Part shown: in pieces, positions 6,636 through 13,083 of the stretch | How positions within the stretch are numbered: the first letter of the stretch is position 1 | Layout: every line of letters starts with the position of its first letter | Assembly: GCA_036003885.1 (NCBI GenBank) | Contig: DASYSA010000036.1 | Location: 1-20,142 of the forward strand | Length of the DNA stretch: 20,142 bases | Source: DASYSA01 sp036003885 | GTDB taxonomy: Bacteria; Acidobacteriota; Blastocatellia; UBA7656 | Direction: 5' to 3' | Notes under the pieces: model-generated | The model's input: the letters and a program-made list of their open reading frames with translations, nothing else | Databases searched by the model: none | What the model was told of the DNA's origin: nothing | Position numbers and translations under genes: made by a program

Positions 6636-7460
6636 ATGACCACGGGGATTGAGAAAGATCCACATGCAGTTGCCGCTTCTGAAGAAGGCAAGTATGTCTA
6701 TTGCATCATAAAGTCGACGGAAAAACGCTCATTCGGGATGATAGGCATAGGCGGGCGCGGCGACGAAGTCTACACTGTGGATTATGAGGGCCTGGCGGCG
6801 GTCGTCTCCGATACGCCGCTGGTTGTTTACGATCCGACTCGGGACAATGTCTTTGCGCATGAACAGATCAATGAGATCGTTATGCGCGAGTTCACGGTCT
6901 TGCCGATGGCGTTCGGCGCCTTGTTTCGCACCGAACAGGATATCGTGGAGTTGATCCGCGGGACCTACGATGCCTTGCGCGATGTGTTCGCAAAGATGGA
7001 GGGTAAAGTAGAGTTCGGATTGAAGGTCAACTGGGACCGTGACCGCGTGATAGCCGAAATCGAGAAGGAGAACGAAGAGATCCGCCAGTTGAAGGATCAG
7101 ATCACGCTGCGCACAACCGGATCGACCTATTTTGCGCGGATGCAACTGGGCCGGCTGGTAGAGACAGCTCTCACGGAGCAAGCGGATGCCTACGTGCGCG
7201 AGGTCTACTCGGTCCTCCAGGACACGGCTGTCGCCTCGCGCGCCAATAAGCCCATCGGCGATAAGATGATCATGAACGCCGCGTTTCTCGTCGAGCGCGA
7301 TCGGGAGTCAGAGTTCGACCTCAAGGTCAAGGAGGTCGCCGCCAAGTACGAAGGAAAGCTCTCTTTCAAATACAGCGGACCCTGGCCGCCTTACAACTTC
7401 GTGCACATAAGGCTCAAGCTCGAACGCGGCGAGGGCGCATCCGAAGCGGTCCTCCGGTAA
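6636..7460 (+). CDS. gvpF: Gas vesicle protein GvpF/GvpL family (first copy)
   Basis: A 274-aa cytoplasmic accessory protein of gas vesicle assembly. GvpF/L proteins bind the hydrophobic shell protein GvpA and other Gvp proteins and are minor shell or nucleation components. Family marks are the N-terminal strand 'YVYCIIKS', 'GLAAVVSD', 'FAHEQINEIVMREFTVLPMAFGALF' (the conserved His-Glu helix and 'LPxxFG' turn), a helical middle with charged coiled-coil character (about residues 120-160) and the C-terminal 'SGPWPPYNF' motif. ATG 6636 follows TAGGAGAG with about 8 nt spacing. It is the first gene of the operon, and gvpG starts 7 nt after its stop. It is called F because it immediately precedes gvpG, as in Bacillus megaterium; F and L are hard to separate by sequence alone. 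Confidence 0.93.
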   Translation: MTTGIEKDPHAVAASEEGKYVYCIIKSTEKRSFGMIGIGGRGDEVYTVDYEGLAAVVSDTPLVVYDPTRDNVFAHEQINEIVMREFTVLPMAFGALFRTEQDIVELIRGTYDALRDVFAKMEGKVEFGLKVNWDRDRVIAEIEKENEEIRQLKDQITLRTTGSTYFARMQLGRLVETALTEQADAYVREVYSVLQDTAVASRANKPIGDKMIMNAAFLVERDRESEFDLKVKEVAAKYEGKLSFKYSGPWPPYNFVHIRLKLERGEGASEAVLR

Positions 7461-7467
7461 ACAACCG

Positions 7468-7800
7468 ATGTTCTTCATAGACAATTTATTGCTGGCGCCG
7501 ATCAGCGGCCTGAAGTTCATCCTGAATCAGGTTCAAAAGGTCGCAGACCAGGAACTGAACGACGAGAGTCTGATCAAGCACCAACTCCTCGAGTTACAAA
7601 TGCGACTCGAGCTCGATGAGGTCTCGGATGAAGACTTCCGAGAACAGGAGGCGGAATTGTTCGCTCGGCTTCGAGCGATAAAGGAGCGCCAACTGGATCT
7701 GCTGGCAGAGGTGCATACCGCAGAGTCATCCTCGATAGTGATCGAAGCGGGCGGGGACGAAGAGGGCGCAGTGTGGAGCCGGTCGAGAGATAGCGAGTGA
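7468..7800 (+). CDS. gvpG: Gas vesicle protein GvpG
   Basis: A 110-aa GvpG-family protein needed for gas vesicle formation. It shows the typical start 'MFFIDNLLLAPISGLKFIL' and an acidic, helix-forming middle ('ELQMRLELDEVSDEDFREQE'), a length slightly above the usual 80-100 aa because of an acidic tail. It starts 7 nt after the first GvpF/L gene, and its TGA overlaps the GTG start of the Get3-like gene (GTGA at 7797-7800), so translation of the two is probably coupled. GvpG is thought to interact with GvpF/L during shell nucleation. Confidence 0.92.
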   Translation: MFFIDNLLLAPISGLKFILNQVQKVADQELNDESLIKHQLLELQMRLELDEVSDEDFREQEAELFARLRAIKERQLDLLAEVHTAESSSIVIEAGGDEEGAVWSRSRDSE

Positions 7801-9923
7801 CAAAGAACATAGGGGCAGGCTTGCGCGGAACAGACAAACGCCCTTTGAAAACTCTGTCCTGGCCAGTCAACGCTCCTTCAGCGCGCTACCTTTTCCTCGG
7901 AGGAAAGGGCGGCGTCGGCAAGACTACCGCGGCAGCTGCACTCGCGCTTTACTTGTTGGAACACGCCACGTCCGCCGACCAGATACTTCTGTTCTCGACG
8001 GATCCTGCCCATTCCCTTTCGGATAGCCTTGAGGTCGAAATAGGTGACCGGATGGTCGAGGTTGCGCATCGCGGTAAAGCCCGCCTCTTCGCACGCGAGA
8101 TGGATGCTGCTGCGGCGCTCGCTAAGTTCGCACAGCAGCATCGCCCAACGCTTGCCAGGATCGCGGATCGCGGCACCTTCCTGGACCAGGCTGACATCAA
8201 GGAACTGTTGGATCTTTCGCTGCCCGGGATGGACGAGGTTATGGCGCTGTTAGAGCTAAGCGATAGTGACCGCGTTGAAAATTATGCGCGCATCGTCGTT
8301 GATACGGCTCCCTCCGGTCACACGTCACGCCTGCTGCTGTTGCCTGCGGTGTTTGCCCATTGGATTGGCGCTCTGGAACGGCTGGCTGAAAAGCACCGCT
8401 TCATGATCTCGCAATTTACGCGCGGCCGGCAGCGCGAAGACGACGTCGACCTCTTCCTCAGAGAACTCGCCGAGCGCCTGGAACGAGTGCGGGCGATGCT
8501 TTATGATCCCGCCGTTGCGGCATTCATGCTGGTCACGATACCGGAGGCGATGAGCATTGAAGAGACCTCTCGGTATTTTGCTTTTCTTCGTCGAGAGCGG
8601 CTTCCAGTTACGGACCTCGTCATCAATCGGGTGGAAAGCGAGCACGATGATTGCCCATTTTGCCGTGCGCGGGTGTCGGCGCAAAAACCGCATCTCAAGC
8701 AGATCGCGCGCGAGTTCGGGGCTTTGCGAATGAATCGAGTTCCGCAGTTGTCCGATGAAGTCCGCGGCCTGAAGGCATTGCGCAGCTTCGCTCGTTTGAC
8801 ATGGGAACCTGAAGGCGCCGCTGCGATCCGCCGACGAGATGGTAACGCTCTCGTCAAACGGCCTGGAGTTCGAGTGTCCAGGGCGAACCGCACCACAATT
8901 GCCGCTTCCTCACGTCTTTGTATACCGGAGCCGTTCGTGATCGAGCCAAAGCGCCTCCTGATATTTGGCGGCAAGGGCGGTGTCGGAAAGACGACGATGG
9001 CGGCGGCCGCAGCGCTTGCCCTTGCAAAGAGCGACAGCACTGCCCGAGTAGTCGTATTCTCAACAGATCCGGCCCATTCGCTTTCAGACAGCTTCGGTGA
9101 GAAGATCGGCGAACGAAAAACAGGCCTGGGCGGACAGAAGAACCTGGACGGTATGGAGATCAATCCAGCCGCGCGATTCGAAGAGTTCAAGACCGGTTAT
9201 CGCGCCTGGACTGATGATCTCTTCGACTCCCTTACCGCCGGCTCGCGTTGGGAGATTCAGTTCGATCGCGAAGCAATGCGTGAACTCGTAGCCCTTGCGC
9301 CACCCGGCATCGACGAGATTGCGGCACTCAGCGCGATCAGCGATCTTCTAAAGGAAGGCGTTTACAAGTCGATCGTACTGGATACCGCTCCTACGGGACA
9401 TCTGGTGCGTCTCCTGGAATTGCCTGACCTCGCACTGGCCTGGGTGCATACTTTCATGAAGCTATTGCTGAAGTACAAAGACCTGATGCGAGACGGAAGC
9501 ATTGCTGAAGACCTGCTCGCGATGGCGAAGAACATCAAGCCTGTGGCTGCTTTGCTCGCTGACGCGACTGATTGTGAGTTCATCGGAGTCGCGATCGCCG
9601 AGCGGATGAGTCTGGAGGAGACCGTCAGACTAACGAAGACACTGGGTCGCCTCAAGGTCCCCATGCGCAGTCTGGTGATCAATAATGTTATTCCGGCTGA
9701 AGCGGCCGCCGCGTGCGACTTTTGCGCCGCGCGTCGGGGCACGCAACTGAAAGTCATCGAGGCCTTCCGGCGAAGCCTCAAGGATATGGCCCTGTTTGTA
9801 GCTCCGCAGCAACCGCATGAACCGCGTGGCCGCAAGCGGCTGAGCGAGCACTTCGCGAGTTGCTATCGCCTGGACAGGCGAGCCGGGGGCCGCGTTGCGC
9901 CGATCGGCACTGAGAAGCAGTGA
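7797..9923 (+). CDS. Fused tandem ArsA/Get3-type ATPase in the gas vesicle operon
   Basis: A 708-aa protein made of two Get3/ArsA ATPase halves. Each half has a deviant P-loop GGKGGVGKTT (35-44 and 391-400), FSTDPAHSLSD (Asp69 and Asp424), LPGMDE/PPGIDE, a DTAPxGH switch (Asp169 and Asp529) and a CxxC pair (Cys286/289 and Cys640/643). In Get3 the CxxC pairs of two subunits share one zinc, so this chain may form an intramolecular pseudo-dimer. Get3 shields hydrophobic tail-anchored segments; ArsA drives arsenite export with different cysteines, and no arsB, arsD or arsR is present. The GTG start overlaps the gvpG stop (GTGA), and a GvpF/L gene follows 21 nt later, so it belongs to the gvp operon. 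Carrying hydrophobic GvpA, GvpJ or GvpS to the growing vesicle is an attractive but unproven role. Confidence 0.88.
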   Translation: MTKNIGAGLRGTDKRPLKTLSWPVNAPSARYLFLGGKGGVGKTTAAAALALYLLEHATSADQILLFSTDPAHSLSDSLEVEIGDRMVEVAHRGKARLFAREMDAAAALAKFAQQHRPTLARIADRGTFLDQADIKELLDLSLPGMDEVMALLELSDSDRVENYARIVVDTAPSGHTSRLLLLPAVFAHWIGALERLAEKHRFMISQFTRGRQREDDVDLFLRELAERLERVRAMLYDPAVAAFMLVTIPEAMSIEETSRYFAFLRRERLPVTDLVINRVESEHDDCPFCRARVSAQKPHLKQIAREFGALRMNRVPQLSDEVRGLKALRSFARLTWEPEGAAAIRRRDGNALVKRPGVRVSRANRTTIAASSRLCIPEPFVIEPKRLLIFGGKGGVGKTTMAAAAALALAKSDSTARVVVFSTDPAHSLSDSFGEKIGERKTGLGGQKNLDGMEINPAARFEEFKTGYRAWTDDLFDSLTAGSRWEIQFDREAMRELVALAPPGIDEIAALSAISDLLKEGVYKSIVLDTAPTGHLVRLLELPDLALAWVHTFMKLLLKYKDLMRDGSIAEDLLAMAKNIKPVAALLADATDCEFIGVAIAERMSLEETVRLTKTLGRLKVPMRSLVINNVIPAEAAAACDFCAARRGTQLKVIEAFRRSLKDMALFVAPQQPHEPRGRKRLSEHFASCYRLDRRAGGRVAPIGTEKQ

Positions 9924-9944
9924 GGTGACTGCGGAATCAGCGAT

Positions 9945-10802
9945 ATGAGTACGCGTCAGATCAAACGGCGAAAGAGCGAATCAGCAGGCGAAGAGGTTGC
10001 ACACTCGTTCTATGTGTATTGCATAGGTGAAGGCGACGTTCTCGCGCCCCTTTTCGAATCCGGACTGCCTGAAGCGATCGAGTCAGAAGCGACTCTGGAG
10101 TTGGAAATCAACGACCCTCTTGCAGCGATCGTGAGCGCGGTACCGAGAGCCTCGTACACCGAGGATAAACTGCAGGAGCGACTTGGCGACCCGGCTTGGA
10201 TGGCTTTGAGGGCCATGCGGCACGAGAAGGTTATAGAACACTTCGCGGCGCGGGCGACTCTGGTCCCCCTGCGATTCGGATCTATATATCTTGAACGACG
10301 GCGCGTCACCAATATGCTTTCTGAAAAGCGAGCGCAACTAATCGCTTTCCTGGACCGTGTGCGCGGGCGAGAGGAATGGGGCGTCAACGTCCTTGGGGAC
10401 AGGGCCAGGTTGATGGAGGCTGTCGAATCTGTCAGCCCCCGCCTGCGTGAAGTGGCAGCGCGCGCCGCCGTCGCATCGCCCGGCGAATCTTACCTGCTGA
10501 GAAAGAAGATCGATGCCTTGCGCGCTGATGAAGCGAGGGCGGAGGTAAAGCGGGTAATCGCGCTCATCGAAAGCGAACTCAAGACCGCCAGTGATGGCGC
10601 GTTGCGCTTGCGCGTCTTGAAAGAAGAGACTGCGGGAGAGGGCGATGTCGTCGCCAGGCTTGCGTTTCTCGTCCCGCGCGCTCGGTTCGCCGGGTTTCGC
10701 GCCATAGCTGAACGGCTCGCCGAGGAGCACGGGGAGACGGGCTTTCAACTTGAATTCACAGGCCCGTGGCCAGCGTATAATTTCACGGTCGGGGAACTAT
10801 GA
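9945..10802 (+). CDS. gvpL: Gas vesicle protein GvpF/GvpL family (second copy)
   Basis: A 285-aa GvpF/L-family protein. It has a basic N-terminal extension (about 17 residues) before 'HSFYVYCIGEGD', then 'DPLAAIVSAVP', 'RHEKVIEHFAARATLVPLRFGSIY' (the conserved helix and 'PLRFG' turn) and the closing 'TGPWPAYNF'. The middle is rich in Arg, Glu and Ala and likely helical. Its stop overlaps the start of the next gene (ATGA at 10799-10802), indicating coupled translation with gvpS. It lies before gvpS, the gvpL position of the B. megaterium order, hence the symbol. It is clearly diverged from the first copy and probably takes a different place in the assembly. Confidence 0.9.
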   Translation: MSTRQIKRRKSESAGEEVAHSFYVYCIGEGDVLAPLFESGLPEAIESEATLELEINDPLAAIVSAVPRASYTEDKLQERLGDPAWMALRAMRHEKVIEHFAARATLVPLRFGSIYLERRRVTNMLSEKRAQLIAFLDRVRGREEWGVNVLGDRARLMEAVESVSPRLREVAARAAVASPGESYLLRKKIDALRADEARAEVKRVIALIESELKTASDGALRLRVLKEETAGEGDVVARLAFLVPRARFAGFRAIAERLAEEHGETGFQLEFTGPWPAYNFTVGEL

Positions 10803-11044
10803 CATCCGAAGATCTGGAGCTTCTGGGTGAAAGCGAGCTGTCCCTTCTGGAGACGCTCGATCACGTGCTGAGTCTCGGACTCGTTGTTGCCGGCGAGATC
10901 ACCATCTCCGTGGCGAATATTGAACTGATCTTCGTCGGCTTGAATCTGCTCGTGGGTTCGACAGAGACTGTGTACGAGGTCCTTGGCAAGCGCCTGGACC
11001 GCCTTGATCAATCGAAGCAATCTACGGGCACCTCGAGCGACTGA
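10799..11044 (+). CDS. gvpS: GvpA/J/S-family minor shell protein, GvpS-like
   Basis: An 81-aa member of the GvpA/GvpJ family of hydrophobic gas vesicle proteins. The core 'LLETLDHVLSLGLVVAGEIT' and 'SVANIELIFVGLNLLVGSTE' follows the helix-strand-strand-helix plan of GvpA. The GvpA-typical DAWVR is replaced by GEIT, and the 'DLVYLDLRVLISSVET'-like second half is closer to GvpS of Bacillus megaterium than to GvpA or GvpJ. The ATG overlaps the TGA of the preceding GvpF/L gene. The tail is short and polar. It is expected to be a minor component involved in nucleation or tip formation; GvpM is the alternative name for such proteins. Confidence 0.8.
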   Translation: MTSEDLELLGESELSLLETLDHVLSLGLVVAGEITISVANIELIFVGLNLLVGSTETVYEVLGKRLDRLDQSKQSTGTSSD

Positions 11045-11057
11045 CGGGCCATTTCTT

Positions 11058-11771
11058 ATGAATCTCTACGCTTATTGTCTTTGTCAGGAGATGGACGAGA
11101 ATGCGCTCGAGACAGTCACCGGCCTGGCGGGGGTGAAGCCATTCGTGATGCCATACGACAGAATCGTGGCTGTCGTGAGCGAGGTCGATGGCAGTCCGAT
11201 CACCGTGACCCGTGAAAACGCGCTCTCTCACGCAAAAGTGATCTCCCATGTCTTCGCACAAACGACACCGTTACCTTTCCGTTTCGGCGCGCTATTGCGA
11301 CAGGCCGAGCTTGACCGCTACGTCGAATCGAACAGGCAGTCGCTGCTTGCTATGCTTGCTCGCGTGCGCGGGACGGCCGAGATGAGCGTCAAGATCATCG
11401 CTGAGGGGCGATCCGTTGGCGGTGCAGCACAAGGACACGAAGAACCGGCCGAGGCCGAAGAAGGGATTGGACGGGGCGCAATGTTCCTGGCGGCAAAGCA
11501 GCGCGAACTGGAGGAAAGCAGGATGAGCGAGGAGCGTGCGCGGGAAATTGCGAATTGGCTCGCTGAACACCTGGTCGGCGTGGTAAACGACTCTTTTGTG
11601 CGTTTGAGGCCGACTGGGGGATTGGCCGTTAAGGCGGCGCACCTGGTAGAACGCAGACGTCTGGAAGAGTATCGGGAGCGACTGAAGCGCGCGCGGGATT
11701 TACGCCCGGAGCTTCTCTTCTTGACTAGTGGCCCCTGGCCGCCGTACAGTTTCTGCGACCTCACCACCTGA
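11058..11771 (+). CDS. Gas vesicle protein GvpF/GvpL family (third copy)
   Basis: A 237-aa GvpF/L-family protein. It starts with 'MNLYAYCLCQE', continues with 'DRIVAVVSEVDG', 'LSHAKVISHVFAQTTPLPFRFGALL' and a helical charged middle, and ends with 'TSGPWPPYSFCDL', the family's closing motif. The ATG at 11058 is preferred over an in-frame start at 10983, because the latter would overlap gvpS by 62 nt and add 25 residues unlike the family. The Shine-Dalgarno sequence is weak, so translation may depend on ribosomes arriving from gvpS 13 nt upstream. It is the shortest of the three paralogues, with a truncated N-terminal domain. It is an extra gene relative to the F-G-L-S-K-J order of B. megaterium. 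Confidence 0.88.
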   Translation: MNLYAYCLCQEMDENALETVTGLAGVKPFVMPYDRIVAVVSEVDGSPITVTRENALSHAKVISHVFAQTTPLPFRFGALLRQAELDRYVESNRQSLLAMLARVRGTAEMSVKIIAEGRSVGGAAQGHEEPAEAEEGIGRGAMFLAAKQRELEESRMSEERAREIANWLAEHLVGVVNDSFVRLRPTGGLAVKAAHLVERRRLEEYRERLKRARDLRPELLFLTSGPWPPYSFCDLTT

Positions 11772-11835
11772 CGCACGATCAAAGACCGAAGCCTCATATC
11801 CAAAGGGAGATGAGTGGCGGTGGTCTGACTGTATT

Positions 11836-12201
11836 ATGGAGCACGCCCAAGGATCTCAACTGCCGGTTGAACCGGAGATCGAAACTGCACATGCGGAAGA
11901 GTTTTTGGAAGAGCTCCGTCGCGTCACTGACGTACTGCCTGAACGTATAAACATCGATGGGGAGTCCGTGGAGCAAGGGTTGGCGAAACTCGTACTGACC
12001 ATAATCGAGTTCATCCGCCGTCTACTGGAGAAGCAGGCGATCAGGCGAGTTGAAAGCGGAAATCTAACACCGGAACAGGTAGAAGATTTGGGACTGGCCT
12101 TGATGAAGCTGGAATCCAAACTGCAGGAATTGAAGACGCAGTTTGGGCTGTCTGAAGACGATCTCAATCTTAATCTCGGGCCCCTCGGCCGCCTTATCTG
12201 A
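11836..12201 (+). CDS. gvpK: Gas vesicle protein GvpK
   Basis: A 121-aa GvpK-family protein, required for gas vesicle formation. The conserved block runs from 'RINIDGESVEQGLAKLVLT' through 'FIRRLLEKQAIRRVESGNLT' and 'QVEDLGLALMKLE' to 'FGLSEDDLNLNLGPLGRLI', covering nearly the whole C-terminal 90 residues, as usual for GvpK. The first 30 residues are acidic and variable. ATG 11836 is chosen because upstream in-frame extension to 11728 would overlap the GvpF/L gene; no clear Shine-Dalgarno is close, the nearest (GGGAG at about 11805) being 27 nt away. It lies between the third GvpF/L gene and gvpJ. Confidence 0.92.
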   Translation: MEHAQGSQLPVEPEIETAHAEEFLEELRRVTDVLPERINIDGESVEQGLAKLVLTIIEFIRRLLEKQAIRRVESGNLTPEQVEDLGLALMKLESKLQELKTQFGLSEDDLNLNLGPLGRLI

Positions 12202-12223
12202 GAAAGGAACTGCCAGGTACGCT

Positions 12224-12622
12224 ATGTCAAGCGAGCGGTCTAATTTGATCAACGCGCGTCCGCCGGGGCTGGTCGATGTACTTGACCGTATCCTCGATAA
12301 GGGTCTGGTCATCGCAGGCGACATAAAGGTGTCGCTCGCGAATGTAGAGTTACTGACATTGCAGATCCGCCTGCTGGTCTGCTCGATCGACAAAGCCGAG
12401 CAGATAGGGCTGAACTGGTGGCGCTATGATAGCAACCTGACGCTGAGGGCGGACCGAGTCGAAGCGGAGAACAGAGAATTGCGTCAGCGTCTTGAAGAGA
12501 TCGAGAGTGCGGTGAAAAGGCTGAACGGGTCTCCTGAAGCAGCCCGCCCGAAAGCGCCCGCATCCCGTCGCTCGAAAGCGACTGGCCCGGCTGGAAAGGG
12601 GCGCGCGCGTTCCAAGTCTTGA
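12224..12622 (+). CDS. gvpJ: Gas vesicle protein GvpJ
   Basis: A 132-aa GvpA-family protein with the GvpJ hallmarks 'GLVDVLDRILDKGLVIAGDI', 'SLANVELLTLQIRLLVCSID' and 'KAEQIGLNWW'. A predicted coiled-coil segment follows ('RVEAENRELRQRLEEIESAV') and then a basic, Ser/Ala/Lys-rich tail, longer than in most GvpJ proteins. GvpJ is a minor shell protein thought to form or nucleate the conical tips. ATG 12224 is preferred over 12143, which would overlap gvpK. It lies 22 nt after gvpK, in the K-J order known from B. megaterium. The basic tail is unusual and might bind nucleic acid or another Gvp protein. Confidence 0.93.
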   Translation: MSSERSNLINARPPGLVDVLDRILDKGLVIAGDIKVSLANVELLTLQIRLLVCSIDKAEQIGLNWWRYDSNLTLRADRVEAENRELRQRLEEIESAVKRLNGSPEAARPKAPASRRSKATGPAGKGRARSKS

Positions 12623-12731
12623 GTGTGGCCTCGAACCGCGGCCCCTGGCAGGCTTTGGCGGACATACCACGCACTCAGGATGTAGTTCGTAGTGTCTGGT
12701 CGTACATTTTCCGAGGAGAGGAACCAACCAC
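12623..12731. other. gvpJ-gvpA spacer
   Basis: 109 nt that separate gvpA from the rest of the operon, longer than any other gap in the cluster, so a separate gvpA promoter or a processing site could lie here. No convincing -35/-10 or -24/-12 pair was found; TACATT at 12703 lacks a -35 partner. A strong ribosome-binding site (GAGGAGAGGA, about 12713-12722) precedes gvpA. Confidence 0.4.
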
Positions 12732-12977
12732 ATGGCTGTAGAAAGAGCTCCTGGCGGAACCAGTTTAATCGATGTGCTCGACCGCGTGCTGGATAAGGGC
12801 ATCGTTATCGATGCATGGGTCCGTATCTCGCTGGTCGGCATTGACCTCATCACAATTGAAGCGCGCGTCGTTGTTGCTTCGATCGACACGTATTTGAAGT
12901 ATGCGGAGGCTGTCGGTTTAACTCCCTCGGTGTCTCGCCCTGCGCTTGGTCCGGGTGTCGTCGAACCGCTTCCCTAA
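12732..12977 (+). CDS. gvpA: Major gas vesicle shell protein GvpA
   Basis: An 81-aa GvpA, the small hydrophobic protein that polymerises into the gas-permeable ribs of the vesicle wall. It matches the near-invariant family sequence: 'SLIDVLDRVLDKGIVIDAWV', 'RISLVGIDLITIEARVVVAS' and 'DTYLKYAEAVGLT'. The tail is slightly longer than typical (usually about 70 aa), with Pro/Gly/Ser residues. It has the strongest Shine-Dalgarno of the cluster (GAGGAGAGGA, about 9 nt before ATG), as expected for the most abundant component. Only one gvpA copy is present, and it is the last gene of the cluster rather than the first. No gvpC follows. The kinase gene starts 106 nt downstream, with no terminator seen between. 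Confidence 0.97.
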   Translation: MAVERAPGGTSLIDVLDRVLDKGIVIDAWVRISLVGIDLITIEARVVVASIDTYLKYAEAVGLTPSVSRPALGPGVVEPLP

Positions 12978-13083
12978 GGTTCGCCGCGCCTATCGAAAAG
13001 GGCAGAGCGAAGGTCGCGGCCACGAGTGCGGAATCTGAGTCAGCCGTGCTGCGGCCAGAGATCACTGGCTACACAGAAGCGAC

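Noticed and set aside
8501..9190. Long minus-strand open frame (229 codons)
   Set aside because: It lies entirely antisense to the Get3-like gene, is rich in Arg/Ser/Pro as expected from the reverse frame of GC-rich coding DNA, and has no domain.
7797..9923. Arsenite efflux ATPase
   Set aside because: ArsA-type fusion, but it carries CxxC zinc pairs of Get3, sits inside the gvp operon, and no arsB, arsD or arsR gene is present.
10983..11057. N-terminal extension of the third GvpF/L protein
   Set aside because: Overlaps gvpS by 62 nt and the added residues do not resemble the family, which starts at the 'MNLYAYC' strand.
12645..12660. TGGCAGGCTTTGGC before gvpA as a sigma-54 promoter
   Set aside because: Spacing between GG and GC is 9 rather than 10 and the -12 element is poor.
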